From positions 352,277 through 416,276 of the forward strand of contig JNKJ01000003.1 in NCBI GenBank assembly GCA_000702025.1: a stretch of DNA of 64,000 nucleotides. Direction: 5' to 3'. This DNA comes from Blautia schinkii DSM 10518 (GTDB lineage: Bacteria > Bacillota > Clostridia > Lachnospirales > Lachnospiraceae). Positions 18,966 to 28,411 of the stretch are shown here, one piece after another. The position numbers and the translations under genes were made by a program. How positions within the stretch are numbered: the stretch's first letter is position 1; each line of letters opens with the position of its first letter. Under the pieces are notes generated by a model. That model did not search any database, was not told where the DNA came from, and worked only from the letters and a program-made list of their open reading frames with translations.

Positions 18966-20672
18966 CTATGAAATAATACTATCTTTTCCTCCATAGCGCA
19001 CTTCGCAGTCTTTCCGATAAAAAGAAATCCCATAACAATCTATATGGCGGTATCCTTCCGTGCGAAGCTCCTCCCTATATCCGCGCTCGCTTATCTGGCT
19101 GACTGCCTTTTCTGCATCTTCCTCCAGGTCATCTATGCTGCCGGATACCTTGACTTCTATGATGAAAGCCCTGCCACGCAGAGACGGACTCTTCACCATC
19201 AAATCCGAACGGCCGTTTCCGGATTCCCGATTGGACTTTACCAGATAGGACTCGCTCTGACTCAATATCCCAGCGAGGAAACCATGGTAGAAGTTTTCTG
19301 CGCTGTCATAGAAGCTGATTGTAGATAATAACTGCTCACTAAGGATTTCTCCCATCTTACCTGCATCTCCATCTTCCATAGCCTGATATAAATCCTGGAA
19401 ATCGCGTTTCTTTATGCTCTCACGAAACCAGTTCAGAATGGTATTCTGGTAGACGGACTTCACCTCGGCATTCGGGATACGCACCTTCAAAAAAATGGAT
19501 GACTCTTTAAAATACTCGTCCTCCTTTGTCAGATACCCGGTAAAATAAAGGAAGTTCCATAAATTTTCTCCGTTTTCATTGATATCTCCATATGTTATTT
19601 CTTCATGCACCTGAATATCCATTGGCTTTCCGGCCAGCAGTGCTTCAATCTGTCCTTTTGACTCCCTGTCTGCCCGCGAAATCATATTTTTTATAATATC
19701 ATTGGAACTGGTATTGATCCAATAGGGGCGCGGAAAAGCATTCTCATCTGCATATAAGTCATACAAAAACTTAATCACACTCCAGGGATTATATACTTCC
19801 GTATCTCCAAACTCATATCCGTCATACCATTCCTTCATATCAGGAAAACGGCTCTCTCTTTCATAATAAGCCATGGCCTGCCTCACTTCCGGCTCCGTAA
19901 AACCGAAATGCTCACTGTACCTCTTGTCCAGAACGGAAATAATGTTCAGATGGTTAAGGCCAGTAAAGATACTTTCCTTTGAAATCCGTAAGCATCCGGT
20001 GATTACAGCAAACTGTAAACAGGTATTCGTCTTCAGCGCAGATTCAAAAAGGGAGCGGATAAAACTAACCATCTTATCATAAAATCCAACGAAATATGCA
20101 TTTTCTAAAGGCACATCATACTCATCAATCAAAATGATACTCTTTTCTCCTGTGGCTTTATAAAGGCATTTGCTTAAGAATTTAAGCGCCCCCGAATATA
20201 CATCATAAACTGCTTTCCCCTCTGCGATATCCTGAAATTTCTGTTTCTCACTTTCCGGAAGCTTGTCTGATTCCAAAATGTGATCATGCCGTTTGAATTC
20301 CTCCGAAATTTCTTCTTTTAGCTTATAATACGCTGATTCAAACGTATTCTGCTTTGCAGACTTTAAAGACAGGTTGATTACTGGATATTTGCTCATCTGT
20401 CCGGTATACACACTACCTGCGCCCATAATCTTCATTCCTTGAAAAAGAGATGCATGTAAGGCATTTTTCTCCTGATTCCCTGTGTCCTCAAAAAAATAAC
20501 GGAGCATGCTTAAATTGAGTGTTTTTCCAAATCTTCTGGGTCGGGTAAAAAGATTCACCTTTCCCTTTAAATCAAGCAATTCTTTTATAAACAGAGTTTT
20601 ATCTACATAATAATAATCATTAGTCACTAGCTCTTCAAAATCATCAACACCGATTGGTAATGGTTTTTTCAT
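18966..20672 (-). CDS. AAA-ATPase-like protein with PD-(D/E)XK nuclease domain (third, divergent)
   Basis: A 568-residue relative of the two genes downstream, but of the longer subfamily starting [16 protein letters not shown]. It has DKTLFI, the P-loop variant [14 protein letters not shown], Walker B-like [14 protein letters not shown] and a C-terminal nuclease core (Asp in GRSDLMV, EVK in FIIEVKVSG). The ATG at 20672 is chosen for GGAGGAGG 6 nt upstream; the frame extends 20 codons further without such a site. Function unknown. Three family members within 5.5 kb suggest local amplification or an insertion hotspot. Confidence 0.85.
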   Translation of the reverse strand: MKKPLPIGVDDFEELVTNDYYYVDKTLFIKELLDLKGKVNLFTRPRRFGKTLNLSMLRYFFEDTGNQEKNALHASLFQGMKIMGAGSVYTGQMSKYPVINLSLKSAKQNTFESAYYKLKEEISEEFKRHDHILESDKLPESEKQKFQDIAEGKAVYDVYSGALKFLSKCLYKATGEKSIILIDEYDVPLENAYFVGFYDKMVSFIRSLFESALKTNTCLQFAVITGCLRISKESIFTGLNHLNIISVLDKRYSEHFGFTEPEVRQAMAYYERESRFPDMKEWYDGYEFGDTEVYNPWSVIKFLYDLYADENAFPRPYWINTSSNDIIKNMISRADRESKGQIEALLAGKPMDIQVHEEITYGDINENGENLWNFLYFTGYLTKEDEYFKESSIFLKVRIPNAEVKSVYQNTILNWFRESIKKRDFQDLYQAMEDGDAGKMGEILSEQLLSTISFYDSAENFYHGFLAGILSQSESYLVKSNRESGNGRSDLMVKSPSLRGRAFIIEVKVSGSIDDLEEDAEKAVSQISERGYREELRTEGYRHIDCYGISFYRKDCEVRYGGKDSIIS

Positions 20673-20944
20673 TTCACGCCTCCTCCAATCCAGACTATAC
20701 TTTTCCTCAAAAAATAAATGTAGAGATACCATAAAAAGGCATCTTCTGTATCTTCAAAACCGCCACACTGCCTTTGTGTATTATTGTTAATGCCCTTTCT
20801 TTGGGATTTACAATAGAATAATAAAATTATACCACGAAGAACCAGAAATGTATAGGCAAAAACGGAACGTTTGTTCTCACAATAATCGCAAATATTCGGA
20901 AAATAACTGCAAATAATTTACTCCCAAACACGTCCACTCAAAAT
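20673..20944. other. AT-rich divergent intergenic region
   Basis: No gene is visible. The region separates two divergent transcription units, so it should carry the promoter of the AAA-ATPase gene on the minus strand; I could not assign it with confidence. The operator and promoter of the two-component genes follow at 20945-20977. Confidence 0.4.
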
Positions 20945-20977
20945 CTAAGCATGGCCTAACATTACATGTGTTATACT
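20945..20977 (+). promoter_or_regulatory. promoter and direct-repeat operator of the two-component operon
   Basis: CTAAGC (20945) and CTAAC (20956) form a direct repeat 11 bp apart, followed by ATTACATGTG and a -10 TATACT (20972-20977). The same layout occurs at 22892-22924 before the M13 peptidase. Tandem half-sites one helical turn apart are typical of OmpR/PhoB-family regulators, so the adjacent response regulator probably binds both places. The -35 (ATGGCC) is poor, as expected for an activated promoter. Confidence 0.6.
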
Positions 20978-21097
20978 AATGTTATACGAATACGAAATCC
21001 CCCACCCGGTTTACAATTATCGTTTTAACCAATCCCGCCTAGTGCTCCATACTGTCAGAAACATTAGCACGGAGATACCATAATACAGGAGGCCAAA

Positions 21098-21784
21098 ATG
21101 AAGCTATTATTAACAGAGGACGAAGTTCTTTTATCAGCCGCCATTGCCAAGGGACTGCGAAAGCGCGGTTACGCGGTGGACTGTGCTTACGACGGCGAAG
21201 AGGCGTTGGAACTTTACAGTATCAATGAATATGACCTGATGATTCTGGATCTGAACCTCCCGAAAATCGATGGGCTGGAGGTGCTGCGCCGGATACGGGA
21301 GCAGGATTCTGTATTGCGGATTTTGATTCTGTCTGCCAGAAGCTCGGTACCGGACAAAATCGCGGGACTGGACGGCGGAAGCAATGACTATCTGACCAAG
21401 CCCTTTGATTTCGCCGAGCTGGAAGCCCGCATCCGCGCTCTTCTTAGACAGGAGTTTTATATGAAAGACGTGAATCTGTACTGCGGCAGCCTGCGGATAG
21501 ATACAGCGGCCAGGCGTGTCTATTGGAAAGATACACCTGTGGAGCTTGCCAATAAGGAATACTCCATCCTCGAATACCTGATGAGTAACCAGGGCAAGGT
21601 TATTTCGCCGGAAGAATTGATCGAGCATGTGTGGGACAGCGAACGGGACCCCTTTTCAAATTCCTTTCGCTTCCATATTTCCTCACTTCGGAAAAAACTG
21701 TCAGCCGTAAGCGGCACTGACAGTCTGATTCTTACATTAAGAGGCCAGGGTTACCGTATGGCCGATGAGGGGGCTTTGTTATGA
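21098..21784 (+). CDS. OmpR-family response regulator
   Basis: A 228-residue regulator: receiver at residues 1-115 with acidic pocket (EDE), phospho-Asp in LMILDLNLPKIDG near 51 and Lys in YLTKPFD. An OmpR winged helix follows at ~125-225 (ISPEELIEHVWDSERDPF..., LRGQGYRM). AGGAGG precedes the ATG. The stop overlaps the start of the kinase gene by 4 bp, so the two are translationally coupled. A shared direct-repeat operator upstream of this gene and of the M13 peptidase suggests that it controls itself and the peptidase. Confidence 0.95.
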   Translation: MKLLLTEDEVLLSAAIAKGLRKRGYAVDCAYDGEEALELYSINEYDLMILDLNLPKIDGLEVLRRIREQDSVLRILILSARSSVPDKIAGLDGGSNDYLTKPFDFAELEARIRALLRQEFYMKDVNLYCGSLRIDTAARRVYWKDTPVELANKEYSILEYLMSNQGKVISPEELIEHVWDSERDPFSNSFRFHISSLRKKLSAVSGTDSLILTLRGQGYRMADEGALL

Positions 21785-22875
21785 AACGATGGCCGCTCCG
21801 CATTCAATTCACCCTGTTAGTAGGTCTGGTGCTTGTGTTGTCCTGCATTGTACTTACCGCCAACTCCATTTATTCGGCGCAGAACTATTATGGAATTCTG
21901 GACACTGAAACATCAATTGAAATAATACCGGAAGGTGAAATGGCAGTGCCGGGTCAAGACTCCACTTACGCCATTGCCACTCATCAATTTTCTGTGCAGA
22001 GCATTGTCGTTATGCTAGCGATGGTTTTGGCCTCGGTGATTCTCACCTATTTTCTTACCAGGCGTCTGCTCCGCCCTCTAACAAGTCTGACTGATTCTAT
22101 CCAGCACATTGACCAGGGAAAGCTTCATGAGCGTGTGGAACTGCCCCAGGCCGCAGGGGAAGTGCAGGAACTTACGGAATCGTTCAACAGCATGCTGAAC
22201 AGACTGGAAAATTCTTTTGAAATACAAAAAAATTTCGCTGCCAACGCTGCCCATGAACTGAAAACGCCCATCGCCCTGCTCAAAACCTCTCTTCAGGTCC
22301 TGGAGATGGATGAAGAGCCGGCCCGGGAGGATTATCAGGATTTCACTACATCTGCCAAGGCAGGCATAGAGCGGCTGTCAAGCACTGTGGATGCGCTGAT
22401 GGCCCTTGCTATGGGAGATGAGAGCCATAATACAGAGGATATCGACCTTCGAAATCTGACAGAGCTGATTTTTTCAGAGCTGAAATCCAGGGCAGAGACA
22501 GGCCGGGTTACTCTGCTGCTTTCCGGTGACTGCCCCCCTGTATCAGCGGACCCAACGCTGGTTTACCGGGCAATATTTAATCTTATTGAAAATGCGGTGA
22601 AATACACGCCTCCCCACGGACGGGTCGAGGTTAGCATTTCCCGTCAGAAAGAGCGCGTACAAATCCGGGTAGCCGACACCGGAACCGGTATGTCCGAAGA
22701 AGCTGCTGCCCATGCATTTGAACCCTTTTACCGTGCGGACCTTTCCCGCTCACAGCAGATTCCCGGTTCCGGTTTGGGGTTATCGGTTGTAAAAGCGATC
22801 GTGGAACGGCTGCATGGAACTGTGGAGCTGGATAGCCGCGAAGGCAAAGGGACAACTGTTACACTGACAATATAA
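21781..22875 (+). CDS. sensor histidine kinase of the OmpR-type pair
   Basis: A 364-residue membrane kinase. Two transmembrane helices (about 10-30 and 76-95) enclose a short ~45-residue outer loop. Then come HAMP (RRLLRPLTSLTDSI), HisKA with His in NAAHELKTPIALLK near 158, and HATPase motifs NLIENAVKYTPP, DTGTGM and GSGLGLSVVKAI. The small sensor loop suggests sensing near the membrane, such as of envelope stress or peptides. It starts inside the stop of the response regulator gene. No ABC transporter is attached; the downstream partner is an exported M13 peptidase. Confidence 0.93.
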   Translation: MKRWPLRIQFTLLVGLVLVLSCIVLTANSIYSAQNYYGILDTETSIEIIPEGEMAVPGQDSTYAIATHQFSVQSIVVMLAMVLASVILTYFLTRRLLRPLTSLTDSIQHIDQGKLHERVELPQAAGEVQELTESFNSMLNRLENSFEIQKNFAANAAHELKTPIALLKTSLQVLEMDEEPAREDYQDFTTSAKAGIERLSSTVDALMALAMGDESHNTEDIDLRNLTELIFSELKSRAETGRVTLLLSGDCPPVSADPTLVYRAIFNLIENAVKYTPPHGRVEVSISRQKERVQIRVADTGTGMSEEAAAHAFEPFYRADLSRSQQIPGSGLGLSVVKAIVERLHGTVELDSREGKGTTVTLTI

Positions 22876-22891
22876 AAACAGGCACTCAAAC

Positions 22892-22924
22892 CTAAACTTG
22901 ACCTAACATTACGTATGCTATAAT
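22892..22924 (+). promoter_or_regulatory. promoter and direct-repeat operator of the M13 peptidase gene
   Basis: CTAAAC (22892) and CTAAC (22903) repeat at 11 bp spacing, followed by ATTACGTATG and a perfect -10 TATAAT (22919-22924). Sixteen bp from CCTAAC onwards nearly match the site at 20955. TTGAC (22898) may act as a -35 with short spacing. Confidence 0.6.
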
Positions 22925-22958
22925 CGGAGCATCCCAAAACGAAAGGAATGCATCCTAT

Positions 22959-25256
22959 ATGAAAATGAAACCAAATATCCGGGTATTGGCCATGTGCCTT
23001 AGCCTAATCATGTTCTTTTCCACATGCTTCTCTGTGCTCGCCGCTGCACAGACAGACACACCCGCAACTGTGGCACAACTAACGCTGAGACAACTTTCCG
23101 ATTATTTAATCACAGCAGCAGACGACTACAATAATACAGAACACACAAGCCTTCTCGAAGGCATAGACAGCGACGAAGATGCCAACGCAACCAAAATACA
23201 AGCCATGGTTATGATAAGCCGTGCTTTCGGCACGCTCCCTGAGCCCAAAGGCAGCAATGCCCTCTTAGCTCCCGACGCGGTCAATCTGGACCAGGTACCT
23301 GAATGGGCCAGAGCTGATCTCGACAATCTAAATCAAGGAGGCGTGCTGACCGACAGTGATCTGGAATCTTCTGACACAGTTTCCTTGTCCCAAGTGGAAA
23401 CCGTGGTACGCCGCATCTGGAGCCTATTTGGCACAAATCCCAGGGATGACTTCTATGCTTATGTAAACAAGACCGCACTGGAACAGACCGCAGTCCCCAC
23501 AGGCGAGCTTTCCGCAGGAGGGTCTGATACCGTAGCTTTAGAAACGAATGAGAAGGTTCGCAATTTAATCCTGGAAATCGTTGAAAGTGAAACGGACTAC
23601 CCCTATGGCAGCAACGAGCAGAAAATGCGTGATTTCTACCGCAGTATCCTCGCACCTCGTTCAGGTGGCACCGAGCTCCTGAAGCCGTGGTTTGAGTCGA
23701 TTGACAGCGCCGGCAGCCTGTCCGGTCTGCGGGATGTACAGCTTACGATAATCGACAGGCTCGGAGCAAGCGGAAACGGCCTGCTGCCTTTTTCCTTATC
23801 GTCTGACCTTTCTGATCCTGATAAGAAGGTGCTCAACCTATTAAGCGGGTTTATGGTCATGACCCTTGAAGATTACGAAAACCCGGACAGCGAAGCTCAC
23901 CGGGAATACCGCTCCGGTTTGATAAATGATATGCAAGAGACCGGGGAAACACAAGAAACCGCCGAAGCTTTGGCTGACGCAGTGATCGCCCTGGAATTAG
24001 AGCAGCTGAAATACGGCATGACAGCTGAGGAAGCGTCCGATATCAAAAACTATAACAACCTTCTCAGTATGGACGAACTGGACAGCCTGATGCCGGAATT
24101 AGCTCCCAAGACTTTCCTGACTGCCCTTGGGTTTAGCTCTTCCATAGACATTCAGACCTATGACATCAAGGCACTCAGGATTCTGGCATCTCATATGACA
24201 GAAGAAGAGCTTCCCCGCATCAAGGTACAGGTCAAACTGAATCTCCTGTACAATACAGCGTTTATGCTTAGCGGAGAAGCGTCACCCGAAGAGGCCCTGG
24301 ACGAGGTATCCACCTACCTCTCTACAGAGGTGGGACAGCTATACGTGCAGCGGTACTTCCCTCCTGAGGCGAAAGACGGGCTGGAAGAACTGGTCAACTC
24401 ACTGATCTCAGCCTTTGAAAAACGTATATCTGCCCTTGACTGGATGGATGACACTACCAAACAGGAAGCCCTGCGTAAACTGAACACTCTTACTGTCCTC
24501 ATCGGCTACCCGGATGAATGGCCAGAAAACAAGTACGAAATCAAAGCTCCTGAAAATGGCGGAAGCTACTTTGAAAATATGTCGGCCATCGATCGGGAAC
24601 AACTGCGGCAGACCGTAGAAAAGCAAAACGGCGGTGGAAACACCTTTGACCTTCCGGCTTTTATGGTAAACGCAGCCGCTAACCGTCAGACCAATACACT
24701 TGTATTTCCAGCCGGTATCCTCCAACCGCCCTTTTACGACCCAAATGCGTCAATTGAGGAAAATTTAGGGGGTATCGGTGCGGTAATTGCCCACGAAATC
24801 ACTCACACCTTCGATGATCAGGGCGCACAGTACGATGCGGACGGCGTTGTTCGGGACTGGTGGAGCCCGGAGGATTACGAACACTTTCAAAAGCTGTGTG
24901 AAAAGGCCCGTGAATTTTATCACGGAACTGAGGCTGCTCCTGGTATTACTATAGACGGTGAAATGACACTCAGTGAAAATATAGCGGACATCGGCGGAGT
25001 TGCCTGCGCACTGGAGGTTCTGTCCGGCATGGAAAATCCTGACTACGATGCTTTTTTCCGCGCCTTTGCCAAAAGGTGGCTGCTGGTTACTGACCGTGAC
25101 AATACTGCTATGCTGGCAGATACTGATGAACATGCACCGAAAAAGCTACGTGTGGACCAAGTTCTTAAAAACTTCCGGGAATTCTATGACACATACAATA
25201 TTCAGCCCGGCGACGGCATGTATGTGGAACCTGAAAACCGTATTAATATCTGGTAG
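22959..25256 (+). CDS. exported M13-family zinc metallopeptidase with N-terminal SLH-like region
   Basis: A 765-residue secreted protein: basic start and hydrophobic signal (about 1-30, ending in VLAAA), then a ~90-residue stretch resembling an S-layer-homology repeat (VMISRAFGTLP... VPEWARADLDNLNQGGVLTDSD). An M13/neprilysin-type peptidase begins near 155 (NPRDDFYAYVNK). Zinc site: HEITH near 612, third ligand in ENIADIGG near 673, and substrate-region motif FPAGILQPPF. M13 enzymes cut short peptides outside the cell. The SLH-like part may attach it to the wall. The gene shares an operator with the upstream two-component operon and ends at a strong hairpin. Confidence 0.92.
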   Translation: MKMKPNIRVLAMCLSLIMFFSTCFSVLAAAQTDTPATVAQLTLRQLSDYLITAADDYNNTEHTSLLEGIDSDEDANATKIQAMVMISRAFGTLPEPKGSNALLAPDAVNLDQVPEWARADLDNLNQGGVLTDSDLESSDTVSLSQVETVVRRIWSLFGTNPRDDFYAYVNKTALEQTAVPTGELSAGGSDTVALETNEKVRNLILEIVESETDYPYGSNEQKMRDFYRSILAPRSGGTELLKPWFESIDSAGSLSGLRDVQLTIIDRLGASGNGLLPFSLSSDLSDPDKKVLNLLSGFMVMTLEDYENPDSEAHREYRSGLINDMQETGETQETAEALADAVIALELEQLKYGMTAEEASDIKNYNNLLSMDELDSLMPELAPKTFLTALGFSSSIDIQTYDIKALRILASHMTEEELPRIKVQVKLNLLYNTAFMLSGEASPEEALDEVSTYLSTEVGQLYVQRYFPPEAKDGLEELVNSLISAFEKRISALDWMDDTTKQEALRKLNTLTVLIGYPDEWPENKYEIKAPENGGSYFENMSAIDREQLRQTVEKQNGGGNTFDLPAFMVNAAANRQTNTLVFPAGILQPPFYDPNASIEENLGGIGAVIAHEITHTFDDQGAQYDADGVVRDWWSPEDYEHFQKLCEKAREFYHGTEAAPGITIDGEMTLSENIADIGGVACALEVLSGMENPDYDAFFRAFAKRWLLVTDRDNTAMLADTDEHAPKKLRVDQVLKNFREFYDTYNIQPGDGMYVEPENRINIW

Positions 25257-25270
25257 CACTGTGCAGACAG

Positions 25271-25313
25271 CAGCAGCCGGCCGCCCGCTTTTTGCGGATA
25301 CGGCCGGCTGCTG
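25271..25313. terminator. strong bidirectional terminator hairpin
   Basis: A perfect 13-bp stem CAGCAGCCGGCCG (25271-25283) with CGGCCGGCTGCTG (25301-25313) and further CCGC/GCGG pairing in the loop. It sits between the converging M13 peptidase and sensor-like genes. Confidence 0.8.
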
Positions 25314-25328
25314 CCTTTATGCTCACTC

Positions 25329-26210
25329 TTATTTCTGCTCTGTTTCTTTTCTGCGCAACAGTAAAATCCCTAAAACCACCAGAACTCCCACACCGCATCC
25401 ATAAGCAATCAGTATATTCCGAATGAGGGGCAGCGCCTTAACTTCCGTCATAACGATCCAGCTTGTCTGTTCCACGGGTGAATACGTGAAATACCTCAGG
25501 CTGTATCCAAGAATCCAAAAAGAGCCGCTCTTTTGTTCATTAAAATCTACAAGGATATTCTCAACCGCACGAGTCGTCTTTCTTCCTGATTCCAGCACCT
25601 GTGCCACAGAAAGCCCGAATTGTTCTGCGGGAATTCCTCCCATATACTGCCGAAGGCCGCCTACCAAAACATTTGTGGAATGGTCGTCTCGGAGGAGCTC
25701 ATCAATCTCACTCCCATATATGGCAGCCATGAGGGCTGCGGCTGTCCGTCCATCCTCTTCAATGGCTGACGCCACTGTATAATTAATGGTCGTACCGTCA
25801 GCCCCTGCCAGAAAAGCGTCCGTCACCTGAGTCTCCCCGGTTGTGTAGAGCTTCTGCATATAGTCTCTGCTTGCCAGATTAGAAGCCAATCCAATATCTT
25901 CACGATAGATATTGATGTCTTCGTCGAGAATACGGAGCATCATATAACCAAGCCCCTCTTGCTCGTTTTTTTCTGTCAGGAACGCCGCCTTTTCCTGGTA
26001 GCTGTTTTCATCAGAGCGGATGTAGGGATCTTCACCCAAATCCTCCAGCAATGATATAGTCTCATGAATCCGTCCCTGTACCAGCGCTGTTTTCTCCTCA
26101 TTTATCTTTTGTGCGATAGTATTTACGGTCTGGATTGCAAACTTTCCTGTAAATATAGTTCCCCCAACAAATATAGCTGCCAATACCAGTCCTTTTATAA
26201 GCCGCTTCAT
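25329..26210 (-). CDS. membrane protein with extracytoplasmic sensor-like domain and no output domain
   Basis: A 293-residue protein with one helix near residues 5-24, a ~235-residue outer region (EDLGEDPYIRSDENSYQEKAAFL... GADGTTINYTVAS...) resembling a Cache-type ligand-binding fold, a second helix near 265-285 and a short basic tail. No kinase, HAMP or cyclase follows. The ATG at 26210 has AGGAGGA upstream and overlaps the hybrid kinase stop by 4 bp (ATGA), so it is translationally coupled to that kinase. It may be a co-receptor or regulator of the kinase; this is inferred from position only. Confidence 0.7.
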   Translation of the reverse strand: MKRLIKGLVLAAIFVGGTIFTGKFAIQTVNTIAQKINEEKTALVQGRIHETISLLEDLGEDPYIRSDENSYQEKAAFLTEKNEQEGLGYMMLRILDEDINIYREDIGLASNLASRDYMQKLYTTGETQVTDAFLAGADGTTINYTVASAIEEDGRTAAALMAAIYGSEIDELLRDDHSTNVLVGGLRQYMGGIPAEQFGLSVAQVLESGRKTTRAVENILVDFNEQKSGSFWILGYSLRYFTYSPVEQTSWIVMTEVKALPLIRNILIAYGCGVGVLVVLGILLLRRKETEQK

Positions 26211-28336
26211 ACGATTCCTCCTGTCCACCTTCTGATACAGCTGCACACTTTGTTTATATCAATGGGCTTATACAAGCACTCATTCATTCCGGCCTGCAGC
26301 ATCTCATCCTGCTGCTCCTTAAATGCATTTGCCGTCATGGCAAAAATAAGAATCTCCGCCGCATCCGCGCGCTCCAGCTTCCGAATCGCTTTTGTCGCCT
26401 CGATTCCATCCATTTTCGGCATCTGGATATCCATCAGAATTGCCTGATAAGTTCCCGGAGCGGACTGGCTGAATGCTTTTACAGCCTCCTCTCCATCCGG
26501 GACAAGTGTGACTTTAGCCCCCTTACTTTCCAGAAGTGCAACCGCTATTTCCGCGTTGATTTCATTATCCTCTGCAAGGAGAATGGATATCCCCTGCAAA
26601 TCATCTGCATCCTTTTGCTTTTTTCGTCTCTCCGGAGGCATTGCTGCCGCAAGGGGGACCGTAACTGTAAAGGTACTTCCCACCCCTAATTCACTTTCTA
26701 CCGTAATCTGTCCTCCCATCAGCTCCACGAAACTGCGGACAATAGACAGCCCCAGACCTACGCCGCCTTTCCTGTGTTGGCCGCCCTGCTCAAAGGGCTT
26801 AAAAATCAATTCTCTCTGCTCCGGGGCAATGCCCTCCCCATTATCCTCCACAGAAAATGTGACCTGGGTTCCTTCGTCTGTCTGGGATTCTTTTAATTGC
26901 AGACGGATCATGCCGCCGGAAGGTGTGTATTTCACAGCATTGGCGCATAAGTTCGTAAGAATCTGCTTCAACCGCAGATAATCTCCTTTAAAATAGCGGT
27001 CCTTCATGGCAGTCGTACTGACCTCGACAGACAGATTCTTCTCGTGAGAGCTTATATCTAAATACGCCTTCACTTCCTTCAGAAGCTTATCCATATCCAC
27101 CGTATCTTCCGCCAAGGTTTGTTTCCCGCTCTCAATCTGAGACATATCCAAAACATCATTTATCAGCTCCAACAGATACCCAGCGGAAGCAGCCGCTTTT
27201 TCTAAATGCTCAAGACATTTTGCTTTTTCCTGATAATCGTTTTGAGCAAGGGTGATCATGCCCATAACACCGTTCAGCGGGGTTCGGATCTCATGGGATA
27301 CCTTTGCCAGAAAATCTCTTTTCGCTATATTGGCCTGATTCGCCAGGGCCGTAGCTTCTTTAAGCTCACTATTATGCCGGGATATGCTCCGGTTACGCTG
27401 GATCAAGTACACAAGGCCTGCCACCCCCATCACGAAGATCACTGCCACCAGCAGCGCAGAAATATGGAAATGCTGCTGAGACAGCTCCGTAAGGTCGATA
27501 GAATCAGAACGGGCGCTGACCAATAGATACCAGTAATTAATATTCAAAGGCACATAGGCCATATAATATTTTTGAGCGCCACGCTCATAGGATATGGTTC
27601 CATCCATATCCACGCTCATGCGTGTTTTCATCTGCAAAACAGAATCTTTCTGATTGACACGCAGCTTCTCCAGATCCTCAAAACAGTTTGTCGTCTCTTT
27701 ACCTGCATCCTCCCCCTGTTTCCAGATATTGTCACCTGTATTCTGCGTCACAGCCAAAAAGCTGCCTGCACCGTATCCATATTCTCCTAAAAATTCTTTT
27801 AGGCGCTCTATTTTTATGGAAGCAAAAATACCGCTTATCGTCTGCCCGCCCATCTGCTTCCGGCACGGTTTGGCGAACACCAGCATTTCCTCGCCGGCAA
27901 TGATCTGCTTAGAAATATTCAGCTTCTCAGAATAGCTAAGCACGTCCCGCAAAGAGATTTCGTTTTCAAACTGTACCAGGGAACCGTCTTCTATCCGGTT
28001 CCGGCCGTCTTCGTACATCAGACCGCTGATGTCCATATCCCAGGTACTGTCATAGTCTTTCAAACGCTCCAGCAGCATTTCCTGGGTCAAAAAATCCCTT
28101 TCCTCAAGCTCAATGCTCAACTCTCCCAGACTTACATCCACGCGCTCAAACATATCATAGAGCCGGTAAGCTACCTGATTCGCATAATTTAAAATAATCT
28201 TACGATTGCCCTGATCAATAGACCGATTCAACCGTTGGGTGCTGATAAAAGCGAAGGTTATACAAACCAACACAAACATAACCAACGCGACTTTAGCCAA
28301 ACGCAGCATATTTCTTTTCGTCTTTACAGCATCCAT
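26207..28336 (-). CDS. hybrid sensor histidine kinase/response regulator (one receiver)
   Basis: A 709-residue membrane kinase. Helices near 12-32 and 290-312 flank a ~255-residue outer sensor domain. Then come HisKA (FLAKVSHEIRTPLNGVMGM), HATPase (NLCANAVKYTPSGG, DNGEGI, GVGLGLSIVRSF) and a C-terminal receiver (SILLAEDNEINAEIA, phospho-Asp in AILMDIQMPKMDG). There is no HPt or DNA-binding output. It precedes and overlaps the sensor-only membrane gene and follows the double-GntR gene in the same direction. Its phosphate acceptor beyond its own receiver is unknown. Confidence 0.92.
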   Translation of the reverse strand: MDAVKTKRNMLRLAKVALVMFVLVCITFAFISTQRLNRSIDQGNRKIILNYANQVAYRLYDMFERVDVSLGELSIELEERDFLTQEMLLERLKDYDSTWDMDISGLMYEDGRNRIEDGSLVQFENEISLRDVLSYSEKLNISKQIIAGEEMLVFAKPCRKQMGGQTISGIFASIKIERLKEFLGEYGYGAGSFLAVTQNTGDNIWKQGEDAGKETTNCFEDLEKLRVNQKDSVLQMKTRMSVDMDGTISYERGAQKYYMAYVPLNINYWYLLVSARSDSIDLTELSQQHFHISALLVAVIFVMGVAGLVYLIQRNRSISRHNSELKEATALANQANIAKRDFLAKVSHEIRTPLNGVMGMITLAQNDYQEKAKCLEHLEKAAASAGYLLELINDVLDMSQIESGKQTLAEDTVDMDKLLKEVKAYLDISSHEKNLSVEVSTTAMKDRYFKGDYLRLKQILTNLCANAVKYTPSGGMIRLQLKESQTDEGTQVTFSVEDNGEGIAPEQRELIFKPFEQGGQHRKGGVGLGLSIVRSFVELMGGQITVESELGVGSTFTVTVPLAAAMPPERRKKQKDADDLQGISILLAEDNEINAEIAVALLESKGAKVTLVPDGEEAVKAFSQSAPGTYQAILMDIQMPKMDGIEATKAIRKLERADAAEILIFAMTANAFKEQQDEMLQAGMNECLYKPIDINKVCSCIRRWTGGIV

Positions 28337-28411
28337 ATATGTCCCTCTTTCTTTTTAGTAATTCGCCAGAAGCCTGTCGACATTGCGTACCACAGCTCTA
28401 ATCACCGTCTT

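Noticed and set aside
26064..26447. Plus-strand frames opposite the hybrid kinase genes
   Set aside because: Shadow frames of conserved kinase and receiver codons.
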